From: Devosia limi DSM 17137 | GTDB taxonomy: Bacteria > Pseudomonadota > Alphaproteobacteria > Rhizobiales > Devosiaceae | NCBI RefSeq assembly: GCF_900128975.1 | Contig: NZ_FQVC01000007.1 | Span: 1 to 64,000 of the forward strand | Reading direction: 5' to 3' | Length of the DNA: 64,000 nucleotides | Shown: in pieces, positions 1 to 8,219 of the stretch | Numbering within the stretch: the first letter of the stretch is position 1 | How the letters are laid out: each line of letters begins with the position of its first letter | Notes under the pieces: generated by a model | The model's database searches: none | Seen by the model: the letters and a program-made list of their open reading frames with translations, nothing else | What the model was told of the DNA's origin: nothing | Position numbers and translations under genes: made by a program

Positions 1-95
1 GAGCCGTCAGCGGAGCCGACGGAAGAGCCGTCAGCGGAGCCGACGGAAGAGCCGTCAGCGGAGCCGACGGAAGAGCCGTCAGCGGAGCCGACGGA
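1..95 (+). repeat. 24-bp in-frame tandem repeat (about 4 copies)
   Basis: Three complete 24-bp units and a fourth lacking only its last base run head to tail from the first base of the window. Each unit reads as the eight residues EPSAEPTE in the frame of the gene that continues to 2340, so this is a coding repeat giving an acidic Pro/Ser/Thr linker. The array may continue to the left of the window. Copies are essentially identical, which suggests recent slippage and probable length variation between strains. Confidence 0.9.
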
Positions 96-2340
96 CGACT
101 CGTTCCAGGAACTGGCCGAAGCAATGGTTGAGGCGGCTGCCTGGGCGGACCCGGAAAGCATTGATCCCGACGAGACCCGGCCGGAAGCGCCTTACGAAAG
201 CATTGCCGAGGCGATCGCTGCGGATGATCACGCCTATGAGCGCGAGCTGGATAACTGGCGCGCAGCCGACCAGGAGCAGGTTTATGCGCCGGCCGCGGAA
301 GCCGAGCCGGACGGCACGGACGAGCCTGATCCGGTAGTCGCGGCCGAGGCAGAAGAAGAGCCGGTCACCATCCAGAGCCTGTCGGACCTGATCGATCGGC
401 TCGCTGCGGACAGTGCGCTGTTTACGCCGCTGACCGATGCCGACGATCTGTTGCTGTCGGCGGAAGCCGATGACGCCGAAATCGAGGCGGGGCAGATCGA
501 TATCGACGGCGATGAATTTGTCTTCGCGGCGGAAGACGAACCGGACGAGAATGCCGACGCTGAAGCCGATCTGGATGATCTGGCCCGGCTTGACGGGGTC
601 GATGGGGAGCGGCTGAGCGCAGTCGCGGAAATTACGGCGGCAGCGACCGCCGCCAGCACCACGCCAACGGACGAACCGGAACCGGGCGCGGTCGCCGAAG
701 CCGCAGCGGACGAAGAGGCGGTCCGGAAAATGGAAGCGGCGCTGGCAGCGCTCGGGCCGATCGTGGCGCGGGCCGAGGCCAATCCGCCACCGGACGCGGA
801 GCGCGTTGAACGGGTCTCGCGCTACAATTTCGATGAGCTGTCGCGCATTCTGACCGATCGCGTTGGCGATCCGGCGCAGCAGCCGCGCGAACCGCTGCCC
901 AGCCAGCCGGCGCCGATACCAGCGTCATCGGGTGCACTGATCAATCTCGGCGGCGAGACGCTGGTGCTGAACCGCTTGCCGCTGGGCATTCTGGTGTTCC
1001 GCGACCAGCAGGTGCTGTTCGCCAATCGCGCCATCACTGAAATGGTGGGCTATGATTCGGTGGAGCAACTGCGCAATGCCGGGCTGGCCTCGGTATTTCC
1101 GGCGACGGGACCGGACGGGCAGGAAGCTGGCCCGGTCAACCACCTCGTACAGCGCGACGGTACGCTGGTGCCGGTCACGGCGCGGCTGCAATCCATCTCC
1201 TGGCAGGGGCGCCCTGCCCTGATGCTGTCGGCCAGCACGACCGAAGTGCGGACTGGCCATGAAGCGGCGGTGCGGGCCTTTGCCGAAGGCTTGGCCGATA
1301 TGCGCGGCGATGGCTTTTTTGAAGCCAATCGCGCTGGCACGCTGAGCGCGATCAATGGCCGCGCCGGCAAGGCGCTTGGCGTGGACGAAGGCGCTCTGAC
1401 CGGCAAGCCGCTGGCCAATGTGATTGTGCCGGCCGACCTGCCGGCGCTGCGCGAGTTTCTCGAACGGCCAGCCCGCTTTGCCGAAACCGCTCGGCCTTGC
1501 ATTACCCTGCGCGGTATTGGCCGTGGCGCCGATATCATGATCTTCGCCCAGGGTCAGGCAGGGGTCCTGGCCGGCTATTTCGGTTTTGTGAATGCCAGAA
1601 CACCGGCAGCCCCGCTGCAGATTTCCGGCGGCACCGATGGCGATCCGGCGCTGCTGGCACGGATCAGCCGCGGCGTGCGGCGGCCGCTCAATACCATTAT
1701 CGGGTTCTCCGATCTTATCCGCTCGAGCAGCTTTGGGGCTCAGGGCAATGAGCGTTACGAGAGCTACGCACAGGACATCACCACCGCCGGGCACGAAATT
1801 GCGGCGCTGGTGGACGAACTGGACGATTATACCAGACTGCGTGACGGCCGTTACCTGCCGCAGCGGGCCAGTATCGACCTGACCGGATTGCTGGAGAGCT
1901 GCGTGGTGCGTATTCGCCATCAGGCGGCTAGTTCGCGCGTCATCGTGCGCAACGCGATTTCCGAATTCCTGCCACGGGTAACGGCGGATCGGGCCTCGCT
2001 GGCGCAGGCGGTGTTGAACCTGCTGGCCAGCGCTATCGACCAGACCCCAGCGGGCGGGGCAGTGGTGATCTCGGCGCAGCGCGAAGATGATGGCGGCATT
2101 GCCATTCATGTGCGCGACAGCTCCACCAATCCAGTGGACATGGCTGAGCGTTTCGTCGTGTTCCGCGATGGCGTGGGGCGCGACGGGCAGATGCTGGCGC
2201 CAGTGCGGTCCAGCGTCGGGCTGGCGCTGACGCGCTCGCTGCTGGCGGTCAATGCATTCTCGCTGTCGGTCGATCCGGCAGGCAATCATGGCATGCTGTT
2301 TTCGCTGGTGATCCCGTCCGACCTGGTGGATCGCGCCTGA
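1..2340 (+). CDS. PAS-domain pseudo-histidine kinase (5' end missing)
   Basis: The frame is open from base 1, so the true start lies left of the window; the Met at 124 is internal. Order: an acidic Ala/Glu/Asp-rich region of about 260 residues after that Met, a PAS domain (LPLGILVFRDQQVLFANRAI), a second PAS-like segment, a dimerisation helix pair (from about 1650) and a degenerate ATPase domain. The H-box reads ISRGVRRPLN where active kinases have ISHEIRTPLN: the phospho-accepting His is Arg (codon 1669-1671). The N-box reads NLLASAIDQTP and the usual DxGxG is replaced by DSSTNP, so kinase activity is unlikely. By analogy with Caulobacter DivL (Tyr in place of His) it may be a regulatory partner of DivJ/PleC/PdhS-type cell-cycle kinases; that role is inference. 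The following gene is unrelated. Confidence 0.85.
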   Translation, partial: EPSAEPTEEPSAEPTEEPSAEPTEEPSAEPTDDSFQELAEAMVEAAAWADPESIDPDETRPEAPYESIAEAIAADDHAYERELDNWRAADQEQVYAPAAEAEPDGTDEPDPVVAAEAEEEPVTIQSLSDLIDRLAADSALFTPLTDADDLLLSAEADDAEIEAGQIDIDGDEFVFAAEDEPDENADAEADLDDLARLDGVDGERLSAVAEITAAATAASTTPTDEPEPGAVAEAAADEEAVRKMEAALAALGPIVARAEANPPPDAERVERVSRYNFDELSRILTDRVGDPAQQPREPLPSQPAPIPASSGALINLGGETLVLNRLPLGILVFRDQQVLFANRAITEMVGYDSVEQLRNAGLASVFPATGPDGQEAGPVNHLVQRDGTLVPVTARLQSISWQGRPALMLSASTTEVRTGHEAAVRAFAEGLADMRGDGFFEANRAGTLSAINGRAGKALGVDEGALTGKPLANVIVPADLPALREFLERPARFAETARPCITLRGIGRGADIMIFAQGQAGVLAGYFGFVNARTPAAPLQISGGTDGDPALLARISRGVRRPLNTIIGFSDLIRSSSFGAQGNERYESYAQDITTAGHEIAALVDELDDYTRLRDGRYLPQRASIDLTGLLESCVVRIRHQAASSRVIVRNAISEFLPRVTADRASLAQAVLNLLASAIDQTPAGGAVVISAQREDDGGIAIHVRDSSTNPVDMAERFVVFRDGVGRDGQMLAPVRSSVGLALTRSLLAVNAFSLSVDPAGNHGMLFSLVIPSDLVDRA

Positions 2341-2449
2341 AGCCTTGCTGTTGGGTGACCGAGATTCCCGGCGTGCAACCGGTGCATGGGCGCTGCGCCA
2401 GGTAAAATAAAGTGGAGAACCGCCGTCAGCTAACAGGCTGTTTTTGCTT

Positions 2450-2481
2450 TATAATTCGCAGCAATATTTGAACGGTTCTAA
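2450..2481 (+). promoter_or_regulatory. candidate fbpA promoter with iron-box-like palindrome
   Basis: A perfect -10 hexamer TATAAT lies at 2450-2455, with no convincing -35 upstream. Just downstream, at 2467-2481, is the interrupted palindrome TTTGAACGGTTCTAA (TT-N-GAAC-N-GTTC-N-AA). It resembles the iron-control elements bound by Irr in Rhizobiales, and its place over the expected start of transcription suits an operator. The remaining bases from 2341 to 2587 contain no gene. The regulator assignment is inference. Confidence 0.35.
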
Positions 2482-2587
2482 CCTGTAACGCATTGTTTTT
2501 ACTAGCTTTATTGACAGCAAGCGACGAAAATTGCAGAAAGCGCCGATCTGCACGGGACCTTGAATCCCGCGTTCATGGAGAAGCCTA

Positions 2588-3634
2588 ATGACCAAGACCG
2601 CGCGCCTTGCCGTCGCCCTGATGAGTTCTGTCGTCCTGACCGGCCTCAGCGTCCCCGCGTTCGCCCAGAGCGGCGAAGTCAATATCTACAGCTATCGCGA
2701 GCAGAGCCTGCTGCAGCCGCTGCTGGACAGGTTCAGCCAGGAAACCGGCATCAAGGCCAATGTGCTCTATGCTGGTGACGGCCTGCTCGACCGTGTCGCC
2801 GCCGAAGGCGAGCTATCTCCTGCCGACGTGGTGCTGACCGTCGACATTGGCAATCTGGTGGGCGCCGAAGAACAGGGCCTGACCCAGGAAATTACCACTC
2901 CCGTCCTTGATGAGCGCGTGCCGCAGGCATTCCGCGACGACAATGACAACTGGACTGCGCTGTCGCTGCGCGCGCGCGTATTCTACGTCTCCAGGGACCG
3001 CGTCGATGCCACCGCGCTTTCCTATGACGACATCACCAAGCCGGAATGGAAGGGCCGCATCTGCACCCGTCCAGGCGACCATGCCTACAATATCGGCCTG
3101 ATCGCACAGCGCATTGCCGAGCATGGCCTGGACGAGACCCGCACCTGGCTGACCGCCGTGCGCGACAACCTGGCCTATCCCCCGACTGGCGGCGACCGCG
3201 AAGGCGTCAAGAACATCCTTGCCGGCACCTGTGACCTGAGCATCACCAATACCTATTACATGGGTGCGATGCTCAATAACGAAGCCGAGCCGGAACAGAA
3301 GGACTGGGCTGCATCCGCCCGGATCATCTATCCCGATGCGGACGGCGAAGGGACGCAGGTGAACGTGGCTGGCGGCTTCATCGCCAAGCATGCGCCGAAC
3401 GTGGAAAACGCCAATGCGCTGATCGCCTTCCTGCTGTCGGACGAAGCCCAGAGCATCTATGCCGACACCAATTACGAGTTCCCGGTCGTGCCATCGGTGG
3501 CGCCGGCCGAACTGACCCTGTCCTGGGGTGCGCTCAACCCGGTCGACACGCCGCTGGTCGACGTTGCCGCCCACCGCGCCGAGGCCGCTGCGCTGGTCGA
3601 CGAGCTCAAGTTCAACGAAGGCGCACAGAACTAA
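2588..3634 (+). CDS. fbpA: Iron(III) ABC transporter, periplasmic binding protein
   Basis: 348 residues, normal for the FbpA/FutA/AfuA family. A Sec signal peptide ends near AFAQS, followed by the mature start GEVNIYSYREQSLLQPL. The paired tyrosines that ligate Fe3+ in this family are visible in NTYYMGAM near residue 222. The ATG at 2588 follows GGAG at 2577-2580, which decides the start. The protein would bind ferric iron or a ferric complex in the periplasm and pass it to the permease at 3761. Two hairpins directly after the stop (3637-3691) probably keep this binding protein more abundant than the permease. An upstream iron-box-like palindrome suggests iron repression. Other small anions cannot be excluded as ligand. 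Confidence 0.85.
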   Translation: MTKTARLAVALMSSVVLTGLSVPAFAQSGEVNIYSYREQSLLQPLLDRFSQETGIKANVLYAGDGLLDRVAAEGELSPADVVLTVDIGNLVGAEEQGLTQEITTPVLDERVPQAFRDDNDNWTALSLRARVFYVSRDRVDATALSYDDITKPEWKGRICTRPGDHAYNIGLIAQRIAEHGLDETRTWLTAVRDNLAYPPTGGDREGVKNILAGTCDLSITNTYYMGAMLNNEAEPEQKDWAASARIIYPDADGEGTQVNVAGGFIAKHAPNVENANALIAFLLSDEAQSIYADTNYEFPVVPSVAPAELTLSWGALNPVDTPLVDVAAHRAEAAALVDELKFNEGAQN

Positions 3635-3636
3635 GG

Positions 3637-3691
3637 CCGGGCAAGCTAGTTTCCCTTGCCCGGAGCGCCCCCCTCGGGCATGACCCGAGGG
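3637..3691 (+). other. two intercistronic stem-loops between fbpA and fbpB
   Basis: Hairpin 1 pairs CCGGGCAAG (3637-3645) with CTTGCCCGG (3655-3663), a perfect 9-bp stem with a 9-nt loop starting two bases after the fbpA stop. Hairpin 2 pairs CCCTCGGG (3671-3678) with CCCGAGGG (3684-3691), loop CATGA. Neither has a T-run, so they are not classical terminators. They fit 3'-protective or attenuating structures often found after binding-protein genes in ABC operons. Confidence 0.65.
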
Positions 3692-3760
3692 TAATTCCGA
3701 ACACCCGCCCACGCCGGACACTTCCGGGGGACGGAGAGGGAGACCTGGCCTGGTGAGCGT

Positions 3761-5422
3761 TTGACTAGACGAGCAGCCACACTTCGCAGCATGACCGGCA
3801 AGACAATCGTCCTGTCGGTCGTGCCATTTTTGCTGGTGGCCATCATGGGCCTGCCGATCCTGTGGCTGGGCTGGGGCGCCATTGCCGCCACTGCAGGCGG
3901 CAGCAATGGGCTGGCCGCCACCATGCTGCCGACGGCGCTGCGCGAGACCGGCATGCTGATGGCCCTGGTGGGGCTGGCGACCGGGATTGCCGGACTGTCC
4001 GCCGCCTGGCTGGTCACCCATTACGAATTTCCGCTGCGGCGGGTATTCGACTGGGCACTGGTGCTGCCGCTGGCCGTGCCGACCTATCTGGCGGCCTATA
4101 GCTATGTCGAGTTTTTGGGCTTTACCGGGCCGGTGCAGGGGTTTGTGCGCTCGCTCAATGGCGCAACGACGCTGCAGCAATACTGGTTTCCCGACATCAG
4201 GAGCAATTGGGGCGCGGTGGTCGTGCTATCCGCAGTGCTCTATCCTTATGTCTATGTCGCCTGCCGGGCTTTCTTCCTGATGCAGTCAGCCTCACTCAAT
4301 ATTGCGTCGCGTACGCTGGGGGCCGGCGGGATGCGGACGTTTTTTGCGGTGACATTACCGCTATCGCGGCCGGCACTGGTGGTTGGGGTGACGCTGGCAA
4401 TGATGGAGGTCGTCAACGATCTCGGCGCCGTGCAATATTTCGGGGTCAACTCGATCACCGCAATCATCTACTCCACCTGGATCAACCGCTCCGATTTCGG
4501 CGGGGCGTCGCAATTGGCGGTAACGGTGGTGCTGGTGATCGGGCTGCTGATCGCCGCCGAGCAGCAGGCGCGGCGCAATCGGGTTTACCTGGCCAATCGC
4601 GACAGCAGGGTGCCACCGGGGCGCGAGCCCCTGTCGGGGGCACGCAAATGGGTGGCGGTTGGGCTGTGCATGATGCTGTTTACCCTCGGATTCGGAATTC
4701 CCGTGGGACAGATGACCTATCTGGCGTTCCGGCTGTCGCATACTGAGGCGATCGGGATGACACTGACGGCGCTGGTGCCAACGGTGACGCTGGCGAGTTT
4801 TGGCGCGGTGATTACCGTCATCATCGGGCTGGTAGCGGCCAAGCTGTCGAGCGGGGACGCATCGCGCCCTGCCAAGGGGGCAATCCGGCTGGCAACGCTC
4901 GGCTACGCCATTCCCGGCACGGTGCTGGCGCTGGGCCTGCTGCTGCCGCTGGGACAGGCCGACCTCTGGTTCAACCGGATGACCATGGCGCTGTTCGACT
5001 GGCGGCCGGGGCTGATCCTGTCGGGGTCGATGGCCGCCCTGCTCTATGTTTATTCGATCCGGTTCCTGGCCGTCAGCCATTCGACGCTCGACGCAGCGAT
5101 GAAACGGCGCGGGCGCTCGATGCTGGATGCCGGGCGGGTGCTGGGGCAAAGCGGCTGGCGGCTGCTGTTCCGCATCGATCTGCCGACGCTGATGCCGGCG
5201 ATACTGAGCGCGGCAACGCTGGTGTTCGTCGAGATCGTCAAGGAATTGCCGGCGACGCTGCTGCTGCGCCCGCTGGGCGTGGATACGCTGGCGACGATTG
5301 TCTATGCGCGCGCCAATGTGGGGCTTTTTGCGCAGGCGGCGCTTCCAGCACTGTTCATCGTGCTGGCGGGACTGATCCCGGTCATTCTTGCTACGCGGCT
5401 GGGCGATCGTAGGAAAGTATAA
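3761..5422 (+). CDS. fbpB: Iron(III) ABC transporter permease, duplicated
   Basis: About 550 residues, hydrophobic throughout, with two homologous halves of roughly six membrane helices each, as in FbpB/AfuB fused permeases. Each half carries the cytoplasmic EAA-type loop (near ASRTLGAGGMRTFFAVTLP and DAGRVLGQSGWRLLFRIDLP) that docks the ATPase. The reading frame opens with TTG at 3761; the first ATG is at 3791 and has no clear Shine-Dalgarno, so the start is uncertain by ten codons. It forms a transcription unit with fbpA. No FbpC-type ATPase follows: the next gene begins a different transporter 190 bp on, so the ATPase must be encoded elsewhere. Confidence 0.85.
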   Translation: MTRRAATLRSMTGKTIVLSVVPFLLVAIMGLPILWLGWGAIAATAGGSNGLAATMLPTALRETGMLMALVGLATGIAGLSAAWLVTHYEFPLRRVFDWALVLPLAVPTYLAAYSYVEFLGFTGPVQGFVRSLNGATTLQQYWFPDIRSNWGAVVVLSAVLYPYVYVACRAFFLMQSASLNIASRTLGAGGMRTFFAVTLPLSRPALVVGVTLAMMEVVNDLGAVQYFGVNSITAIIYSTWINRSDFGGASQLAVTVVLVIGLLIAAEQQARRNRVYLANRDSRVPPGREPLSGARKWVAVGLCMMLFTLGFGIPVGQMTYLAFRLSHTEAIGMTLTALVPTVTLASFGAVITVIIGLVAAKLSSGDASRPAKGAIRLATLGYAIPGTVLALGLLLPLGQADLWFNRMTMALFDWRPGLILSGSMAALLYVYSIRFLAVSHSTLDAAMKRRGRSMLDAGRVLGQSGWRLLFRIDLPTLMPAILSAATLVFVEIVKELPATLLLRPLGVDTLATIVYARANVGLFAQAALPALFIVLAGLIPVILATRLGDRRKV

Positions 5423-5448
5423 TCCCGGCGCCTACTGCCATGTTAGTG

Positions 5449-5586
5449 GCGATCTTTTATATGATCGCGCTATGGGAGCTGACGCCTCACGCGTCAGCAC
5501 GGCTGGGTGAACGAAGCGGAGCAGGGTTGGCCTTTAGCCCGCGACGCCAGACGTCATGCGATCAGGCTGGCCATGCTCTTATGGCC
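5449..5586 (+). promoter_or_regulatory. leader with three inverted repeats ahead of the peptide-transporter operon
   Basis: The 190-bp gap after fbpB holds GCGATC/GATCGC around an AT-rich 8-bp centre (5449-5468), operator-like in spacing. It also holds a perfect 8-bp stem GCTGACGC/GCGTCAGC with a 5-nt loop (5478-5498), and GGCCAT/ATGGCC (5569-5586) just before the ribosome-binding site at about 5601. None has a T-run. I recognise no known riboswitch. Functions are inference: operator, fbpB 3' hairpin and translation control respectively. Confidence 0.35.
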
Positions 5587-5612
5587 GGGATCGCAGCTAT
5601 CAGGAGTGACCA

Positions 5613-7094
5613 ATGGGCAAGACGTTGACTGGGTTTGGACTGATCCTGGCGCTGACCACCGCGCTGATAGCCCCGGCATATGCCGCGGGAACCGAGGTCC
5701 GAATCGGGGTGGCGCTGGAGCCGCCAGTGCTGGACCCGACTGCCGGCGCCGCCGAAGCCATCGACATCGTGGTCTATCAGAACATTTTCGAAGGCCTGAC
5801 CCGCATCGACCCGACCGGCAGCGTGCAACCCGGGCTTGCGCGCGACTGGTCCATTTCCGAGGATGGGCTGACCTTTACCTTCAACCTGCACCCCGACGTG
5901 ACCTTTCATGATGGCAGCAGCTTTGACGCCGAAGACGTCAAGTTCACCTTCGATCGCATCCTGGGCCCTGACAGCGTCAACGCCCATAAGGAATTCTACG
6001 AAGTCATCGAAGCCATCACCGTCATCGATCCGCTGACCGTGGCCTTCAAGCTCACCCGTCCGAGCGGACAGTTCCTGTTCAACCTGGGCCGGGGCGATGC
6101 GGTGATCGTGGCGCCGGAAAGCGCCGACAACAATGTGACCGACCCGATCGGAACCGGCCCGTTCAGCTTTGTGCAGTGGGACAAGGGCAGCCGCGTCGTG
6201 CTGGAGCAATATGGCCCCTATTGGGGTGAGCCGGTGGCGCTGACCAAGGCGACCTATGTGTTCATCAGCGATACGGCGACGATGACCAATGCGCTGCTGG
6301 CCGGCGATATCGATGGCACCAACAATTTTGCGGCCGAAGCGCTGGCCGTGTTCGAGAACGATCCGCGCTTCAAGGTGCTGGTGGGCACCACCGAAGGCGA
6401 GACGCTGCTGGCGACCAATAACCGCAAGCCGCCCTTTGACGACCTGCGAGTGCGCCAGGCCATGGCCCATGCGCTGGACCGCAAGGCGATCATCGATGGG
6501 GCGACCTATGGTTATGGCACGCCGATCGGCAGCCATTTCGCGCCGCATAATCCCTATTATGTCGACCTGACCAATACCTATCCGTTCGATATCGAGAAGG
6601 CCAAGGCGCTGCTGGCAGAAGCCGGCTTCCCCGATGGCTTCAAGGCGACGCTCAAGCTGCCGCCGGTGGCTTATGCTCGGCTCTCCGGACAGATTATCGC
6701 CAGCCAGTTCGCCAAGGTCGGCATCGAGCTGGAACTGATCAATGTCGAGTTCGCGCAATGGCTTGAGGACGTCTACACCAACAAGGATTTCGATCTGACC
6801 ATCATTTCCCATGTGGAGCCGTTCGACATTGGAAATTATGCAAATCCCGACTACTACTTCGGCTACGACAACCCCGAATTCCAGTCGCTGATCGAGACCC
6901 TCAATGCCACGACCGACGACGCAAAGCGGAAATCCCTGGCCATCCAGGCCCAGGAGATTCTCGCCCGCGACGCCGTCAATGGCTATCTGTTCGAACTCGC
7001 CCAGACCGGTGTGTGGAACGCCAAGCTCGCCGGCATGTGGCAGAACTCGCCCATCGAAGGGCTGGTGCTGCGCGACATTCACTGGACGGAATAG
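5613..7094 (+). CDS. Peptide/opine-type ABC transporter substrate-binding protein (family 5)
   Basis: 493 residues, typical for DppA/OppA-like cluster C binding proteins. The signal peptide ends near APAYAAG. Family hallmarks visible are the early motif FEGLTRIDPTGSVQPGLARDW, the segment LHPDVTFHDGSSFDAEDVKFTFDRI and VRQAMAHALDRKAIID in the second lobe. The ATG at 5613 follows CAGGAG. It is the first gene of a complete importer: two permeases (7266, 8216) and a double ATPase (9069) follow. The substrate (dipeptide, opine, nickel complex or other) cannot be read from sequence. A long palindromic repeat sits between it and the first permease, which may lower expression of the downstream genes. 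Confidence 0.9.
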   Translation: MGKTLTGFGLILALTTALIAPAYAAGTEVRIGVALEPPVLDPTAGAAEAIDIVVYQNIFEGLTRIDPTGSVQPGLARDWSISEDGLTFTFNLHPDVTFHDGSSFDAEDVKFTFDRILGPDSVNAHKEFYEVIEAITVIDPLTVAFKLTRPSGQFLFNLGRGDAVIVAPESADNNVTDPIGTGPFSFVQWDKGSRVVLEQYGPYWGEPVALTKATYVFISDTATMTNALLAGDIDGTNNFAAEALAVFENDPRFKVLVGTTEGETLLATNNRKPPFDDLRVRQAMAHALDRKAIIDGATYGYGTPIGSHFAPHNPYYVDLTNTYPFDIEKAKALLAEAGFPDGFKATLKLPPVAYARLSGQIIASQFAKVGIELELINVEFAQWLEDVYTNKDFDLTIISHVEPFDIGNYANPDYYFGYDNPEFQSLIETLNATTDDAKRKSLAIQAQEILARDAVNGYLFELAQTGVWNAKLAGMWQNSPIEGLVLRDIHWTE

Positions 7095-7120
7095 AACGTC
7101 AGCCTTTGTGCGTGTGAAGG

Positions 7121-7244
7121 CCCCCACCCTTGATCCCTCCCCACAAGGGGGAGGGAGACGACGGCAGCGTGGTCAGCGGCACAATCTTTCCATAGCGCCG
7201 GCCTGGCCTCCCTCCCCCTTGTGGGGAGGGAATGAGGGTGGGGG
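7121..7244. repeat. long palindromic repeat, family A (CCCCCACCC type), complete copy
   Basis: Two 37-nt arms (7121-7157 and 7208-7244) are reverse complements at 34 of 37 positions and flank a 50-nt centre. Both arms contain CCCTCCCC(C)ACAAGGGGG-like sequence and end in CCCCCACCC. Related partial copies occur at 51953-51987 and 52148-52284. It fills the gap between the binding-protein and permease genes of one operon. No coding capacity is supported; reading frames through it are repeat artefacts. Confidence 0.85.
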
Positions 7245-7265
7245 TGCCCTGCCCTCGGTTCGTTC

Positions 7266-8219
7266 ATGATCCTCTTTACGCTTCGCCGCCTGCTGGGCTT
7301 TGCGGTGACGCTGCTGCTGGCGGCAGCGGTGATCTTTTATCTGCTCGATCTGTTGCCCGGCGATCCCGCGCAGTTCGTGCTGGGCATCAATGCAACGCCG
7401 GAATCGCTGGCGCGGCTGCGGGCGCAGATGGGGCTGGATGCGCCGGCGCATGAGCGGTTCCTCGCCTGGATCTGGGGCATGCTGCGGGGCGATTTCGGCA
7501 TGTCCTACACCCAGAGCGCGCCGGTGGCGCAGCTGATCTGGAACCGGCTGGCGGTGACGCTGCCGCTGGCGGTGTTTGCGATGGTCATCTCGATGGCGGT
7601 CGGGCTGCCACTGGGGATTTTAGCGGCGCGGATGCGCGGCAAGGCGCCCGATACCGGCATCATGGTGGTGGCGCAGCTGGGCATCGCCATTCCCAATTTC
7701 TGGTTCGGCATGCTGCTGGTGCTGCTGTTTGCGGTGACGCTGCGCTGGCTGCCACCGGGTGGCTTTACGCCATGGCACGAAGATGCAGGCGCCGCGTTTC
7801 GCGGGCTGATCCTGCCCAGCCTGGCGCTGGCGCTGCCGCAGGCCTCGATCCTGGCGCGAATAATGCGGACGGCCCTGGTGGATGTGCAGGGCCAGGACTT
7901 TATCCGCACGGCGCGGGCCAAGGGCATGACCATGGGCGAAGCGGTCTGGCGGCATGGGGTGCGCAATGCGCTGCTGCCGGTGCTGACCGTTCTGGGGCTG
8001 CAATTTGCGTTCCTCGTCGCCGGCACCATTATCGTCGAGAACGTGTTCTACCTGCCCGGACTGGGGCGGTTGATTTTCACCGCCATATCCGAGCGGGACC
8101 TGATCCTGGTGCGGGGCGCGGTGATCGTGCTGATCGTGGCGGTGACGGCCACCATGCTGCTGGTGGATATTGCCTATGCCATGGTCGATCCGCGGCTGCG
8201 CGAGCGGGGAGCCCGATGA
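7266..8219 (+). CDS. Peptide/nickel-type ABC transporter permease 1 (DppB-like)
   Basis: 317 residues with about six membrane helices. The first helix (LLGFAVTLLLAAAVIFYLLDLLPGDPAQF) and the motif LPGDPA are diagnostic of the DppB/OppB family. The EAA loop RTARAKGMTMGEAVWRHGVR near residue 215 contacts the ATPase. The stop overlaps the start of the next permease by ATGA, so the two are translationally coupled. Together they form the channel for substrate delivered by the protein at 5613. The ATG at 7266 is the start of the conserved N-terminus. Confidence 0.92.
   Translation: MILFTLRRLLGFAVTLLLAAAVIFYLLDLLPGDPAQFVLGINATPESLARLRAQMGLDAPAHERFLAWIWGMLRGDFGMSYTQSAPVAQLIWNRLAVTLPLAVFAMVISMAVGLPLGILAARMRGKAPDTGIMVVAQLGIAIPNFWFGMLLVLLFAVTLRWLPPGGFTPWHEDAGAAFRGLILPSLALALPQASILARIMRTALVDVQGQDFIRTARAKGMTMGEAVWRHGVRNALLPVLTVLGLQFAFLVAGTIIVENVFYLPGLGRLIFTAISERDLILVRGAVIVLIVAVTATMLLVDIAYAMVDPRLRERGAR

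Noticed and set aside
1..95. CRISPR-like array
   Set aside because: Units are contiguous without spacers and are in the reading frame of a protein.
925..2289. 454-codon minus-strand frame opposite the pseudo-kinase gene
   Set aside because: His/Gln/Arg-rich translation without any family pattern; it is the antisense of a gene with clear PAS and kinase-fold domains.
3637..3691. Rho-independent terminator between fbpA and fbpB
   Set aside because: Stems are good but neither is followed by a T-run, and fbpB needs read-through.
2813..4180. 455-codon minus-strand frame across fbpA and fbpB
   Set aside because: Covers two recognisable genes and their hairpins on the other strand; product is low-complexity.
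5562..7127. 521-codon minus-strand frame opposite the binding-protein gene
   Set aside because: Antisense of a full-length family 5 binding protein; no recognisable domain of its own.
7095..7265. Short frames across the family A palindrome as a gene
   Set aside because: Both strands give mirror-image Pro/Gly/Arg-rich peptides, as expected from an inverted repeat.
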